Below, piece after piece: positions 43,282 to 54,980 of a DNA stretch of 64,000 nucleotides. Both the position numbers and the translations under genes were made by a program. The notes beneath the pieces were generated by a model that saw nothing but the letters and a program-made list of their open reading frames with translations, ran no database searches and had not been told where the DNA came from. Position 1 is the first letter of the stretch; every line of letters begins with the position of its first letter. This DNA is from Golubevia sp. BC0850 (Eukaryota > Basidiomycota > Exobasidiomycetes > Golubeviales > Golubeviaceae): contig JAAVVG010000010.1 in assembly GCA_012976225.1 (NCBI GenBank), forward strand, positions 62,001-126,000, read 5' to 3'.

Positions 43282-46200
43282 ATGCCGCTGCCATCAGTTG
43301 AGCCACCCTCAGCCATTTCGATGGATTCACTCCATCCTCGTCAGAATAACGTAGATGATGATACCGCTTCTTCAATCAGTGGTGGTCAACCTCCAGCTCA
43401 TTTCGTTCATTCTCATGATTCAAATAATCCACATTTCTATGAAGGAACTGAACCTGGAAACGCAGGGAATCCTGTAGGTCATTCAACTCATCACCCACCT
43501 CAAAATCAACATCAGCAACGGCATGGTCATGGTAGAGAACCTTCAGGTGGTTGGGGTCAATATGATACTTACATAGATGAGAAAAGGAATCATAGTAGAC
43601 CTCAAGTTCAAACTGGAACGACAGGTGCGTAGAAGAAAGAGATTAAGATTTGGGCTTGGCTTTCAAGGCCTTTGTCCCTCCCACAAATCTTCCTCTGACC
43701 TCCTTGACTACCTTTACTTCTCTCATCTCTTTCATCTCACAGATGATTCAGATGATCAACTTCCATCACCTCATGCACCTTTCGCTCAACATCCAGGAGG
43801 TGGTGCAGCAGGAGGTAACGGCAAGCATCATCATTCTCAATCCATAGCTTCTTCTCTAACCGGAACAGACGATGAAACTGACGATTTCGATTGGGAAACT
43901 TCAGGAAGTGAAGATTCAGATGAAGAAGAAGGAACTGGGAAAAAGACTGCTATCAGAGCAAAGAGAGGAAGGAAGATTTATTTGGGTTGTCTTAGATTGG
44001 CTAGGCCTGTCAGATTGCTTTTGACTGGAGTCATTGGAAGTGCTATCTGTATGGTTCCTTTCATTGTTATGACATTTAGTTTTCAAAATGATCCTGTTAG
44101 ACCTCAGGTTGTGGTGAGTAGTAAGGTGATGAGTGGTGGAGGGGAAGGGTTCCTTGGATAGGAGAGGAGGCGAGTGGGATGAGATGGGAGATGAAATGTT
44201 GTTTCGGTCTCTTTGGACTGAGAATTACAAAGCTTTAAGAGGTAGGAACTTGTCGGCTGACGAGTGACGTCTCTATCCCTCCCCTCTTCCTCTGCCCCTC
44301 TCTTCCAGGTCTGGTCAATCTGGCTAGCCATCATCTGGGCCGCTGCAGTGGGAACTTTTTTGCTCTTGGATTTCATCCCACCTCTAGCCATCAAATTAGC
44401 TATAGCCGTCTACGGTAGAGCCCCAGAAATCTTCAAGACCTACGTCGAACTTTTCATGGCCACCATCCTATACATCAAACTAGTTCTCTGCATCGCTTGG
44501 GCTTGGATCTCTTTAGGAGGAGTTCTAGCAATCCAATTCTCCTCAACTACAAGACCTAGTTATTTCAGATGGATCTTTTTCACAATTCAAGCTTTATTCG
44601 GTACCTCCATTATTCTTTTGGTTGAGAAATTGGCTCTTCAATTGGTAGCTATCAATTTCCATAAGGAAGCTATGAAGGATAGATTGGAGACTAATCAGAA
44701 AAGTTTGAAAGCTTTGGATAAGTTACATGATTCTAAATATTTGGCTGAGAAGACTAGAGATGGTAGAAGAACTCCAAACGCTTGGAGAACTCATTTCGGA
44801 ATGGGTGGTGGTGGATCTAAACCTCCAAGTCCTGGTCCAAATGCCTTGGGTGGATCTTCTCAAGGTCATGCAAGTAAAGCTTCAAGAGATGGTTTAGGCG
44901 GATATTTCGCAACTGAGAATGGAGGAGAAGGTTCAGCTTCTCCAGAAACTGAAAAGCAACATCGTCAAGGATATCATCAAACTGAAAGTGGAGTGGCTTT
45001 ACCAGATGAGAACACTCATGCTGCAAGGAAAGCTGCTAGAAAGGCTAACTTTGCAACTCAACTTTCAGACGCTTTGGCAATGGCTACCATGAAAGATTCT
45101 AAGATTTATAAAGGTAGAAGTTTGGGATCTCAACAATCAGCAAGGAAATTAGCTAAGAAATTGTTTACCAATTTATCTATCACTCATCCAAATCGTAAAA
45201 CTTTATTGGCAGAAGATTTCGTGCCTTATTTCAAATCCAATCAAGAAGCTATTGAAGCTTTTCAACTCTTTGATGCTGATGGAAATGGTGATATTTCGAA
45301 ATCTGAAATGAGAGAAGCAGTTCAAAGAATTTATAGGGAAAGAAGAGCTCTTAGTACTAGTATGAAAGATATGAGCTCTGCTATTAAGAAATTGGATGGT
45401 GTTCTAATGGGTTTGGGTTTAATTATCGTAGTCTTCATCTGGTTACTTATCTTCAACAGAGATTCTACGGTGGCTAATATCGTTCCCCTATCTACTTTCG
45501 TCGTTGGATTTTCTTTCGTTTTCGGTAATTCTGCTAAGAACATTTTTGAAAGTATGATCTTCATTTTTGCTACTCATCCTTATGATGTAGGTGATTTGGT
45601 TTGCATTGACGATAGTTGGATGTTTGTTACGTGAGTAGTAAGGCAGAACGAAAGACAGAGCAACACCTCTACCAAAGTGCCTCCTGCTGATCTTTCCCCG
45701 TTGGATCACTCTTCTCCCACAGTGACTTCGGGCTTCTAAGCACCACCTTCAAGACCACGGTCGGACAAATCGTAGTTGCTCCAAACGCTTTGCTAGCCTC
45801 CTCAAAATACATTCACAATGCTCGTCGTTCTGGGTCTCAATGGGAAGTGACTACAATCATGACTTCCTTCGAAACAGCCATTCAAACAATCGATGAATTC
45901 CGTAAACGTCTTCGAGCCTGGGTTAAAGAGAATGATAGAGAATGGGGAGGTGGATTGGATGTCAATTACGATTCTATTGAAAACATGAACTGTGTTTCTT
46001 TGGTCATCGCAATGGAACATAAAGGTAATTGGCAAGATTGGGGTGCAAGATGGGCTAGAAGAACCAAATTAATGAGACAAGTCAAGACAGTTTGTGAAGA
46101 GTTAGGCATGGAATATTCTCTTCCCCCTCAACCTGTCAGTTTTCATCCAAAAAGTGGTTCATCTCCTTTCAAAACTGGAAAATTCAATTTCAATAATGGA

Positions 46201-46353
46201 AGAGGTCCTGGGGGAAACAATTCTCTTTCTCCAACTTCTCCGGTTCCTGGAAGTGGAAGTGGTGCTGGATTTTCAGGTGGGACTGGAATGAGCTTTGGAG
46301 CTGCATCGAGGGGAGTCCCTTTCACTGCTTCTACTCCTGCCAGAGATAGCTAA
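43282..46353 (+). CDS. MscS-like mechanosensitive channel with EF-hand
   Basis: Four exons (43282-43624, 43743-44113, 44309-45630, 45723-46353) join in frame to 888 residues. The N-terminal 200 residues are disordered and His/Gln-rich with an acidic patch (DSDEEEGTGKKT). Membrane helices follow (LLLTGVIGSAICMVPFIVM, SIWLAIIWAAAVGTFLLLD, ILYIKLVLCIAWAWISLGG, FFTIQALFGTSIILLVEKL). A cytoplasmic segment contains a canonical EF-hand loop, DADGNGDISKSE, just before the pore region (VLMGLGLIIVVFIWLLIF and the MscS core VGFSFVFGNSAKNIFESMIF, HPYDVGDLVCID). This is the domain order of fungal MscS proteins such as S. pombe Msy1/Msy2, which sit in the ER and adjust calcium after hypo-osmotic shock. The C-terminus is a long Gly/Pro/Ser tail. 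The exact start is uncertain because of a possible upstream exon. Confidence 0.92.
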
Positions 46354-47215
46354 TTCCGAATTCAAAAATTCAGTCTCAAGTTCTCAGTTCTCTTTCAAAA
46401 ATTATGTCTTAAGAATCATCAACAACTTGCAACTCTCAAAACGACCCATCATCCAAAAGGACAATCTTCCGCTCTTCTCTTTCCCCCTTTCTATTTTCGA
46501 CCTTCCCATTTCTGCTCTCTACTCAAATCTCAACACCTCAATTTCCAGAACCTCTTTCTCATGCATCTTTCTCCGTCTCTTTTCTCACTCCTAGATCCCT
46601 TCAATTTTACCAACAAGAATCGAGCTTTCAGACGGGTCTTGATGACTCTGTTTGGGTTCGGTTCTGATTGAAGAGAACATCATCATCTCAAGTCTCGCCT
46701 ATCAATAGAATCTCAGTTCGATCTGTCATTTCCCTTCTTGCCCTTTACTTCATCTACCTTTTTTTTCTGTCTATTCGTTCTGTATCTCCTTCTTCACCTA
46801 TCTTTCCCCGATTTGTTCAAAAAAAAAATCTCATCTTCTCAAAATGAAATCGGAAATAGCTCTTCTGGAAGAGGAAATTAAAACGTCAACTGTGTTGACG
46901 TTGGAAAGGTTCGCCGGCCACTTGCCGCGCCTTCTCAGGTCTTTTCTCTTGTTGAAGCAGATTCTCGACAACACTTCTGCCTCCTGCTCAGAACTGTCTC
47001 TTCATTGAAGTCTCTTAAGCTCAACAGCTCGTTTCTGACAAAGATCAAAGAAGGCAATAGACGTTTGTTCAGATTCGATATAAAGTTGAAGATTTTACAC
47101 AAAGAAATAAAAGAAGAAGACGTTCCAAAGAAACTAAGCAATCCTGTAGTCCATTATTGTGAAAAACTTTCCAAATCCAAAGTCCTCCACTTGAATTCCT
47201 TTTAACTCAATACTT
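46354..47215. other. convergent intergenic region
   Basis: About 860 bases. A 54-codon frame begins at 46844 (MKSEIALLEEEIKTSTVLTL) in a good start context but has no similarity and no second exon; it is noted, not called. The remainder is pyrimidine-rich. Confidence 0.4.
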
Positions 47216-49782
47216 TCATGCCTCAACAATACCATCTGCTTCATCTTTTCTTCTCTGCTCTTCCAAACTTTCCTTCTTCCCAAAGGTTTTCCTAAACTTC
47301 GAAGCTAAAGTCTTCAAAGGACCTGGTTTGAGATTTCCGTCTCGCAAAGTTCTAGTGTCCGTAGAGACTTGATAGATAGGACCGAAAACTACTTTCCCGA
47401 GAGTCAAAAGCGCTCCTTTAACCCCACCTGCATAAGCTGAAAGAGACAGTAACTGCTTGCTTTTAGCCTCAGAATCCTTTCTAAGAGCTTCATCTTCTTC
47501 ATCCTCCGTTGGAGAACCGCCAGCAAAATCTGGATCCGGTTGATCCCATTTCAAGAATTTCTCAGTTCTGCTCAGACTACTTTTTGTAGAAGCTTCTAAC
47601 CAGATCTTCTTCAGTAGTTCAGGATTGCGTTTTCTGATTTCATCGAATTGAGGTGATGTTTCTGGAGAGTACTTCCCTGAAGTGATCACAGAGTGATGAA
47701 GATTTTCGTTTGAGTTGCCCGTTTCTAACATGTTTGCCCAAACGACGTTTTCAAATTCCTTACTCTTGACGTTGAATTGATGTTGGAATTGTCTGGTGGC
47801 TTTGAGCTCTAATAAACCTCTTGTGGGATGTTCAGGTTGTTTTGACCAATCTCTTCTACGATCTTGAGATCTCTTGAGGACGTCTAAATCGATTCTCAAC
47901 AGAGGACCCTCAGGCTGATCTAACAATCTTGAGACCATCCAAGCTAAAGAGATGTCTGATAAACCATGAGAAGCCCAACCTCCTCCTACATCCGAATGCG
48001 ATCCGCTGAACCAAGTCTGCTCCAAAACTTGAGGTGGCAAGTTCAATTCTTTACGAACCGACTGAACGTCCTTAGGCTGTCTCCAAATAGTCGGTAGAAA
48101 GTCCTGTCGGTCTTCAAAGAGCGATAAAGAATGGAAAGCATAATCTATGTTTGAAGATAAACCAGGATCGAAGAAGCTGAAGAAGTCTTTAACGTCTGGA
48201 TCTGCGAAACGGCCTGGGACTCCCTGAAAATCGAGAAATAAAAGAAGGGGGGGGGGGGAAAGGTCAGCTTCAGATTGAATTAACTCTTCTGGGTCTCTTC
48301 TTCCCGAACTCACCAAAGCTCCAACTGTATCCCAGACTCCCACCACTCTGATCACAGGAGGTACGACCTTTGGCTCTCTGTACTTCATTCGCAAGGTTGA
48401 ACTCTTCTTGTCTTGCATTTTCGAGATCTCTCCTTTGTCAAGTTTCGAAAGCTGTCCTTTGAAGCCTTCAATCTCTTCAGAGGTCATTGCTTGAGATTTA
48501 GAGATCTCCTCTGAGATACTGGCAGTTGCTGTTGCATCTGCTGAGGGCCATTTTCCGGCTGTAAAAGTGGGAGAGGAGAACCAGACGGATGAGAGGTGAC
48601 GGATGAGAGGTGTGTGATCTTGAGAAGCAATTGGCATGAGAACTAGAACTCACTGTGTTTGAACAAAACCTTAGCAGCTCTTTCATCAGTTTCGGAATCT
48701 TTTGGATTACGTTCTTGATACGCGTTGAAGATGATCGGTAGAATCCCAGAGAGTTCTTTTGGGATAAGACCGCACCAGTTGATGAATCCTGAGATACAAC
48801 GAGCCTGTTGGTAGATTCAAAAGACAACTTTCGTTCAGAGACAGGTCGAAATGGTGGAAAGCGCTCGTCTGAGAGAGCGGGGAAGAACAGAGCTCACGGT
48901 GTAAGCACCTCTGGAAAACCCGAAGATGAAAATCTCATCACCTGGACAGTAATTGTCTGCTAGCCATCCGTAAGCCTAGAAATGAGAGAAAGAATGAAGG
49001 TTAATAAGGATGGTAAGAAGAGTTGGGTTAAGTAGGACTAGGCGTACCTCTTGAACCTTGTCCAACAATCCAAGTCCAGTAGCTCCTTGCACCAAGTTAC
49101 TAGTGACGTTCAAACTAGTTCCGACTCCAGATTGATAGAAGCAGATTTGTCTCACTACCGAAGACAAGAGAAGGATGTCAGTCAAAACATTCGGAAAACC
49201 TTGCCTGGATATCAACCGACCGAGCTCTCTTCACTCACTATGATCCCCCCTACTCTCGCTCTCAATCTGCTCTTTCTCCTTCTTGGTCTCTACATCTTCT
49301 GCCACAAGGACTCCTTCAGCAGGTGGAAGGGGCTGAGCTGGGAGATCTGCTGCCCCTGAGGCAATCGCTTTCGACAATAACGAGACGTTCGTGAACCATG
49401 CTCCTTCGGAAGAAGTTTGGGTGGATCCAATGAGTTTTGTAGTTACTTTTTGACGCTCTCTGATGAAGAAAGGGAGGGTGGCGGAGAGCGCAGTCGGGTG
49501 GCGTTGGGAAGAACGAAAGAAGGTGAGCACAAGAGACTGAGTGGGAAGAAGACTGCTTTGTAAAATGGAGGAGGTTTTCCACTTACTGCCAAGCTAGATA
49601 GTGAGGAAGAAGAAGAGCGAGAGAACAGAAGAGAGAAGAGAGAGAGAGAGAACTCAGGAGAGATTAACACGTTCTACTCGAAAAGGGCGACTTTCACCTG
49701 CTTCCATTGTTAGAAGTACTTGGAACTCACTACCATCGCAAAGTAGAATCAATCTGACTGGTTCTCTAGCTCCTCGACTCAT
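47216..49782 (-). CDS. DUF2235 (Tle1-like) alpha/beta hydrolase
   Basis: Starts at ATG 49782; the first exon gives EPVRLILLCDGS, the DUF2235 strand that carries the catalytic-fold Asp, and later exons carry ICFYQSGVGT, the nucleophile elbow IFIFGFSRGAYTAR (GxSxG), ISGFINWCGLI, VVGVWDTVGAL, the block HSDVGGGWASHGLSDISLAWM, and the helical C-terminus ending EADGIVEA at 47216. Domain family: uncharacterised fungal relatives of the bacterial Tle1 phospholipase effectors. Ser, Asp and His candidates are all present, so an active esterase or lipase is expected, but the substrate is unknown. Around seven exons; introns near 48240 (with a G12 run), 48640, 48870 and 48990. A region between GDxxxF and RQICFY carries an unusual Glu-rich insert (EDVETKKEKEQIESES). 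Confidence 0.85.
48247..48258. repeat. G12 homopolymer in an intron
   Basis: Twelve consecutive G bases inside an intron of the DUF2235 gene; in the sense strand it is a C12 run within the pyrimidine-rich part of the intron. Confidence 0.95.
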
Positions 49783-50175
49783 TCTTGAAGGAAGCAGTGA
49801 GAAAGGGGAAGATGGAGATGGATGAGTTTTGGAGTAAACTCTAATCTTCGTTGGACGCCACCTTTCACACAAGTACAGGAAGCTATTTGGCTCAGCCTCC
49901 CCCCCTGAGATGACTCGGGGCTCAGTTCGAATGGATTTGAGTTCAGGCTGTGTACTTTAGCCTTTTTCAAGAGAGTTCAATCTCGATTGGAAAGACAGGA
50001 AGCGGGTCACGTGTCGACGCGGGAGGAGAGAGGAGAAGGGAAGAGTCTCAGAGAGTAGAGACCAACACTCACACCCTCACACCTCCCTTCTTTGGTTTTT
50101 ATCGCAAATTTTCTATTGCCTCTCTTTCTTCTTCTCCATCAAGCTACCCTCTAAGGACAGGCAGTTGGGCTCAGG
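49783..50175. promoter_or_regulatory. divergent promoter region
   Basis: About 390 bases between the DUF2235 start and the ADIP-like gene start, which are transcribed away from each other. No coding sequence seen. Confidence 0.4.
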
Positions 50176-53047
50176 ATGCGATCCAATTCTTCCCAACAAC
50201 GACAACAAGCCAACGGGGATCTATCCTTTCAATCCACTTCCTCTTTCTCTTCAACCTCATTTCGACCAACTTTCACTGAATTATCTCATCTATTGATATC
50301 AAGAGGATTCTTGAATTCCCCTTTAGACGTGTCATCCCTACCTCAAGCTCATTTAGACATTTTATCAGATCTACTCAATTCTCTACTCTCACAAAGAGAT
50401 GAGGATTTGGACTTTAGAGAATCTTTAGTCGGAGCCAATAGGGCTTTGACTAGTTCGCTTGATAGGAGCAACAAGTTCTTGAAAGAGGAGAAGGCAAAGA
50501 GATTGGATGAGGAAAAGAAGGGAATGAAGGAAAGGGTGAAAGCTGAGTGAGTTACTGAGAAGTGGAAACGGACGCAGGCGCGTTTCGAAATGGGTGAATC
50601 AGGATGGATTGGTTGAAATGTGAAACGCTGGATCGACCGCTGATTTCATAGAGCATGCTCTGCCCCACGAAAGTAGTAGGAAGGCTGCAGCAGGAGAGTG
50701 TTGGCCAGCATCCAACCATCCTCTTCTAACAAGCACTATTCTCGTTTCATCTATTTAGGCAGAAGGAAATCTGTTCATTCGAGATGACTCGCAAAGTCGT
50801 GGCTGAGATTCGAATGACAGGAGAATCTTCAGGCTGAGGAGGTCTTACTGAACCCCCAACACTCCCATCCTTTCCTTCCTCCCCAGATCGCTCTCAGCAT
50901 CTCTCACATCAGAACAACAATCTCACAAAGTTACGAAAGAAGAGCTCTCAAAAGCGCGTCGAGAATTGACCTTCCTCCGAATCTCCTCCACCCAATCCAA
51001 ACTCTCATCCGAACGTACTTCCGAGAGAATCCGTTCAAGATTGGCTGAATTGACTAATGGAAACCTCCGTGGCTTAACTCCTCAAGTCAGGATCGTCGAT
51101 GGAAGTTTCGGTTCTACTGGAATCGGAAGTAGGATAGGTTCAAGTTCTAGTATCGAAAATGATCAAATCAAGGAATTGGAAAGGAAAAGAGAGGATCTGC
51201 TGAATCAAAATCAAGCTTTGAAAAGAATTGCAAGTGACTCTATGAACAGTTTAAGAGAGGTCAAATATCGATTGGAGGGATTGAATTGGAGTGAAGAGAT
51301 TGAACTCCAAAACTTAGGATCAAAGGAGAATCCTAGTTCTTCGAGGAATGGGTTAAGATCCAGTCAAAGAGTTTCAAGTTCTTCTTCGTCGTCTTCGATC
51401 AATGGAAAGGGTAGTAGCTCTTCTGATCCACCGATCAAACCTCAAACTTTAAACCAAAGAGAATTGTTCCCACCTACTTTCCCATTAACTACTTCCCATG
51501 CTATCAATTCTACTTCTTCCCATCCTGCAACTAAGACTTTAGCTCAGCTTTTAATCTCTATTGAAAAAAATTCTGAAACTTTGCAGAAATTGAGAGACGA
51601 GAAGAAAGAGATGACTGCTAAAATCCAAGAGATTGAGAAGGAAAAGAGAGATGAAGAACTGTTTAAGAGAGAATTGGAAAAAGAAGAAAAGAGAATTAGG
51701 GAGGATGAAGAGATGGGTAGAAATTGGGGAAGTGAGAAAATGGGCAAGATTTTAAAGGAGAGGAGTAGAGGAAAAGAGGTCGAGAAAAGCCAAGGCAAAG
51801 AAAAAGGAAAAGAGGTTGAAGATGATAAAGGAGAAACACAGGTTAATCAGAAAGCTTTGGAATCTATTAGGAAAAGATTGGAAGAGACTAGTCAGAAATT
51901 AGCTGATACTGAAGTCATTCTTGAAGAAAGGAATGAAGAATTGGAGGGACTGAAGGCAAATGAACAAGCCTTGAAAGAAGAATTAGAAGCTCTCAAGGTT
52001 AGAGAAGAAGAGAGAGAACAAGAAAGAAGAGAACAAGATCTTGAAAGAGAAAGGAAATTGGAAGAGGATGAAGGGATTAGATTGGAGTTGTTCAGAGAGG
52101 AGCAAGAGAAGGAAGCAATGAAATTCGAAAGAAGTGAATGGGAGATGAGTAAAGGAAAAGGCAAAGCGAAAGATTTAAGATCTGATGACGCTGAAATGGT
52201 CGATTCTGAACTGGTCCAAGACAGAGTTGGGTCTCAGCCATCTAGTTCAAATCAAGTCATCGAAAGTCAAGTCCAAGGTCTAGACGAGATGAAAGTGGCA
52301 AGGAAACCTAGGAAAAGTAGATTGCATAGCATATTGATTGAAAAGCCTATTAGAAGAACGGAAGGTCAGGTGGAAGTAGACAATCAAGAAATCGAAGAAC
52401 CTCAACTGGAAGATGTTCAACCCAATCGACCTAGTAGAAGATCTTCAAGGCTGAGTGGAGGAGATCAAAGTTCAGATCCTATTGTTCGGGCTATTCCTTC
52501 TAGAAGAAGTCTCATAACAAGTACAGCTTCAAAGCCTTTAGGAAGAGAAGATGATTTAGAGAAACTTAGTCAGGTCAGAAGAGAAAGGAGAGAAGCCATG
52601 GCTGCTTCTAGTTCTTCCGCAGCCTTTAGTTCTTCAATTAGAGATCGAGGAACCAAACGAAGAGAGAATGAAGAAACAGCCAATCCTTCAAGCTCGTCCT
52701 CGAGCTCATCTTCTATCAGTAAGAAACAGCGAATCACTTCTTCTCCCCCTCCTCCAATGCCATCTTCTTCAAACCTTAATTTGAGAAATGCTACCAATCA
52801 TGAACTTCCAACAACAACTCAATCGGTTTCGGACTCAACTACTACTGTCAAATTAGGTCCAAGAGCTCTTGCAAAAGCTAGGTCAGAAGCCATTTCAAGA
52901 GAGAAAGCTGCTATCGCTTCTGGTGATTTACCTCCGAGTCATAAAGCTCAGAATCCTGCTTTGTTAAATAGGAAATTGGTTTCGGCGACTGGCAAAGGAA
53001 GTGGGAAGACGAGCGGGGTTGGTGGAGGGCTCAAGACTAGGAGGTAG
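50176..53047 (+). CDS. ADIP/Msd1-like coiled-coil protein (spindle or centrosome anchoring)
   Basis: Two exons, 50176-50546 and 50887-53047, join in frame to 843 residues. The N-terminal 125 residues fit the ADIP domain (PF11559: afadin- and alpha-actinin-binding protein, SSX2IP, S. pombe Msd1): TFTELSHLLISRGFLNSP, HLDILSDLLNSLLSQRDED, FRESLVGANRALTSSLDRSN, then helix. Long Glu/Lys-rich coiled coils follow (ELERKREDLLNQNQALKRI, EKNSETLQKLRDEKKEMTAK and a highly charged segment around residues 340-540), and the C-terminus is Ser-rich and basic with LGPRALAKARSEAISREKAA. Msd1 anchors spindle microtubule minus ends at the spindle pole body; a similar role is expected. A short stretch at 50760-50830 (QKEICSFEMTRKVVAE) is also open and might be an alternative exon. 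Homology beyond the N-terminal domain is low. Confidence 0.75.
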
Positions 53048-53553
53048 CCTGTTTGAATTTCTTCTTGTTTGCTGGGTTTTCATTCTTATTCACTGTCGTT
53101 TGTTCCATCTTCACCACGTCTTAGGCTTCCATTTTGTTTCCTTTTCTCAATGCTTTCGATGCGACTTAACCCCCTTGCTTAATTTTCATCGTTCCTCTTT
53201 TATGGTCTGTGCAGCTCACTTGGTCAAATCTTGCAATCAATCTCCTGTTCAGTCGCTGCAAACTTAGAAGGGATGCTCTCTCCAGGTTCGAAGCTGCTGA
53301 GAAATTGAAGCGGTGATCTTATCGCTCCGATTACATAGAGAGCGCAGAATGAAATGTCCGAGGACCGAAGTGCTGTATAGAAACGAAGAAGATTTCAAAC
53401 TGAACTAACTCCCTTCTCTTGCTAATCGTCCACTCCGTTCTTTCCTCTACTTCATTTGATTCCTCCTTTTAATCAAGGTTCAGCGCACGCTGAGAGATCA
53501 AGGTCGACAAATGAGTTCACCACCTTTATATCATTTCTTCCGCTTCGATCAAA
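53048..53553. other. intergenic, no gene recognised
   Basis: About 500 bases between the ADIP-like gene and a decayed F-box locus. No supported coding or RNA gene. Confidence 0.45.
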
Positions 53554-54800
53554 ATGGACAATTCAGAACTCAAGACAGGAGCTGCCAAGGAAAGACTACC
53601 AACCAAGCTCGACAGTGTAGCAGAAGATATATCTGCGCAGCTAGTAGAGCAAGTCAGAAGTTGGACGTTGGTGGGGGATGATGAAGAGAGAGCAGAGATG
53701 AGGTCGTGAGTTGTCACCCGTCTGACCATTCCTTCGATTCCCCTATTCTTTGCGCAATGACTGACTTACCTGTTTCCGCATTCTGTCTTTTTAAGCTTGA
53801 GGAATTCGACTCTCAGAGCGTTGGCCATGACGTCCAGACTGGGCTATCAAAGTTACTAACCCTCTCTCATCCGAAACCTCAGCCTCTTCCCCTCTCAGTT
53901 GACTGCTTTCTCTCAAGCATTGGAAAGAGATATGAATTCTGTACCGCACGTTAAATCGCTCACTCTTTGTCGATCACGAAGGGACTCCGAGAATCAAGTT
54001 TCTATTTCTCTTTCTCAACTGGACTCGCTGGTCTCTTCAACCTCAAACCAATAGGACTCTTACAAGGCAGTGCCTCGTTCAGAACGTAAGCTCTTCCGAG
54101 ACAGGGCAGTGGACAATGCGGTGAAGACCTTCTTCAGCAAGATTCAAAGCCTCCAGGCACTAAAAATCCTTCATTCGGAGGTTTGGGAGCTGCCTCTGTG
54201 GAGCGAGTCGGAGCAAAAGACATTCCTTTCTTTTCTCTTTCCTTACCAACTCACTCAAACAGATTTCCATCGGGAGTGCTGGAAATCGCGAAGAGAATCT
54301 CCCTGCCAACAAGGCCATCTGGCTCCTTTGCTTCTGCCCTCTTCTACGTCAAGCCAATCTCACTATCAATATCACGACCAAATCAGAATCCTTTCTGTAA
54401 GAGTACCATGAGACTTTCAGCGGTTTATCGAATGTGAAAGACTTAGCTTTAGATGTTCACTTTCGCTTGTGACCAGCCAGACAGAAGCACTTGGTGGGGA
54501 TTGCCTTGGGAAAGTCGGAGGAGTTGGAGACTAGGAACTCGAAAGTCAGATGCTATTGGAAACTTTTCATCGGTAACAAAGGAGCTCAGATCTTTGGAAC
54601 TCCGTTTAGTTCTGTCATCAAGAGCGGGAGACCGATCTGGTGTCACCTCGGAGTCTCTTTCTGTACTGTTAGAAAGATCGCAGGAGACCATACGAGTATG
54701 GGGTTCGGTTGGGGGGGGGGGGGGGGGGTTCCAGAGCCTAGACTGGTCGATTACAGTCTCTGACAGCTTGGATTCATCTGCCTTGATTACAACTCTCTAG
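53554..54800 (+). pseudogene. decayed F-box gene
   Basis: Opens with ATG 53554 (MDNSELKTGAAKERLPTKLD). A canonical intron 53706-53795 (GTGAGT...TTTAAG) joins the first exon in frame to RNSTLRALAMTSRLGYQSY, an F-box-like helix, but the frame stops directly after it. The same frame continues through LTAFSQALERDMNSVPHVKS, then another stop, then RSERKLFRDRAVDNAVKTFF and ALKILHSEVWELPLWSES, typical of the LRR-like bodies of these proteins. At least three interruptions occur, and an 18-base G run sits near the end. I read it as a host F-box pseudogene. Confidence 0.65.
54711..54728. repeat. G18 homopolymer
   Basis: Eighteen consecutive G bases within the decayed F-box locus. It is the longest homopolymer in the window; its exact length is prone to assembly error. 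Confidence 0.95.
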
Positions 54801-54845
54801 CATTACTTTCATCTAGGCCTCAGCAACAACTCCCATCAAGCCAAA

Positions 54846-54980
54846 ATGTCATCTACTTCCCTTTTTACTCCGTGGATAACTCCCAATCTTGAGATTGGGA
54901 CTATCAAGAAGATACTGTCCTGGCTCGGGTTCTCACTTCAAGACACGTTCCGAATCTCAAAACTGTGGCAGTTCCAATAG
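54846..54980 (+). pseudogene. F-box fragment
   Basis: Short frame MSSTSLFTPWITPNLEIGTI, then KKILSWLGFSLQDTFRISKLW, which has F-box spacing, closed by a stop after 44 residues. No LRR-like body follows in frame. It may be a truncated F-box gene or the next, separate decayed copy after the preceding locus. Confidence 0.45.

Noticed and set aside
46844-47008. 54-codon frame in a good start context
   Set aside because: Short, no similarity, no second exon and it lies between two facing 3' ends.
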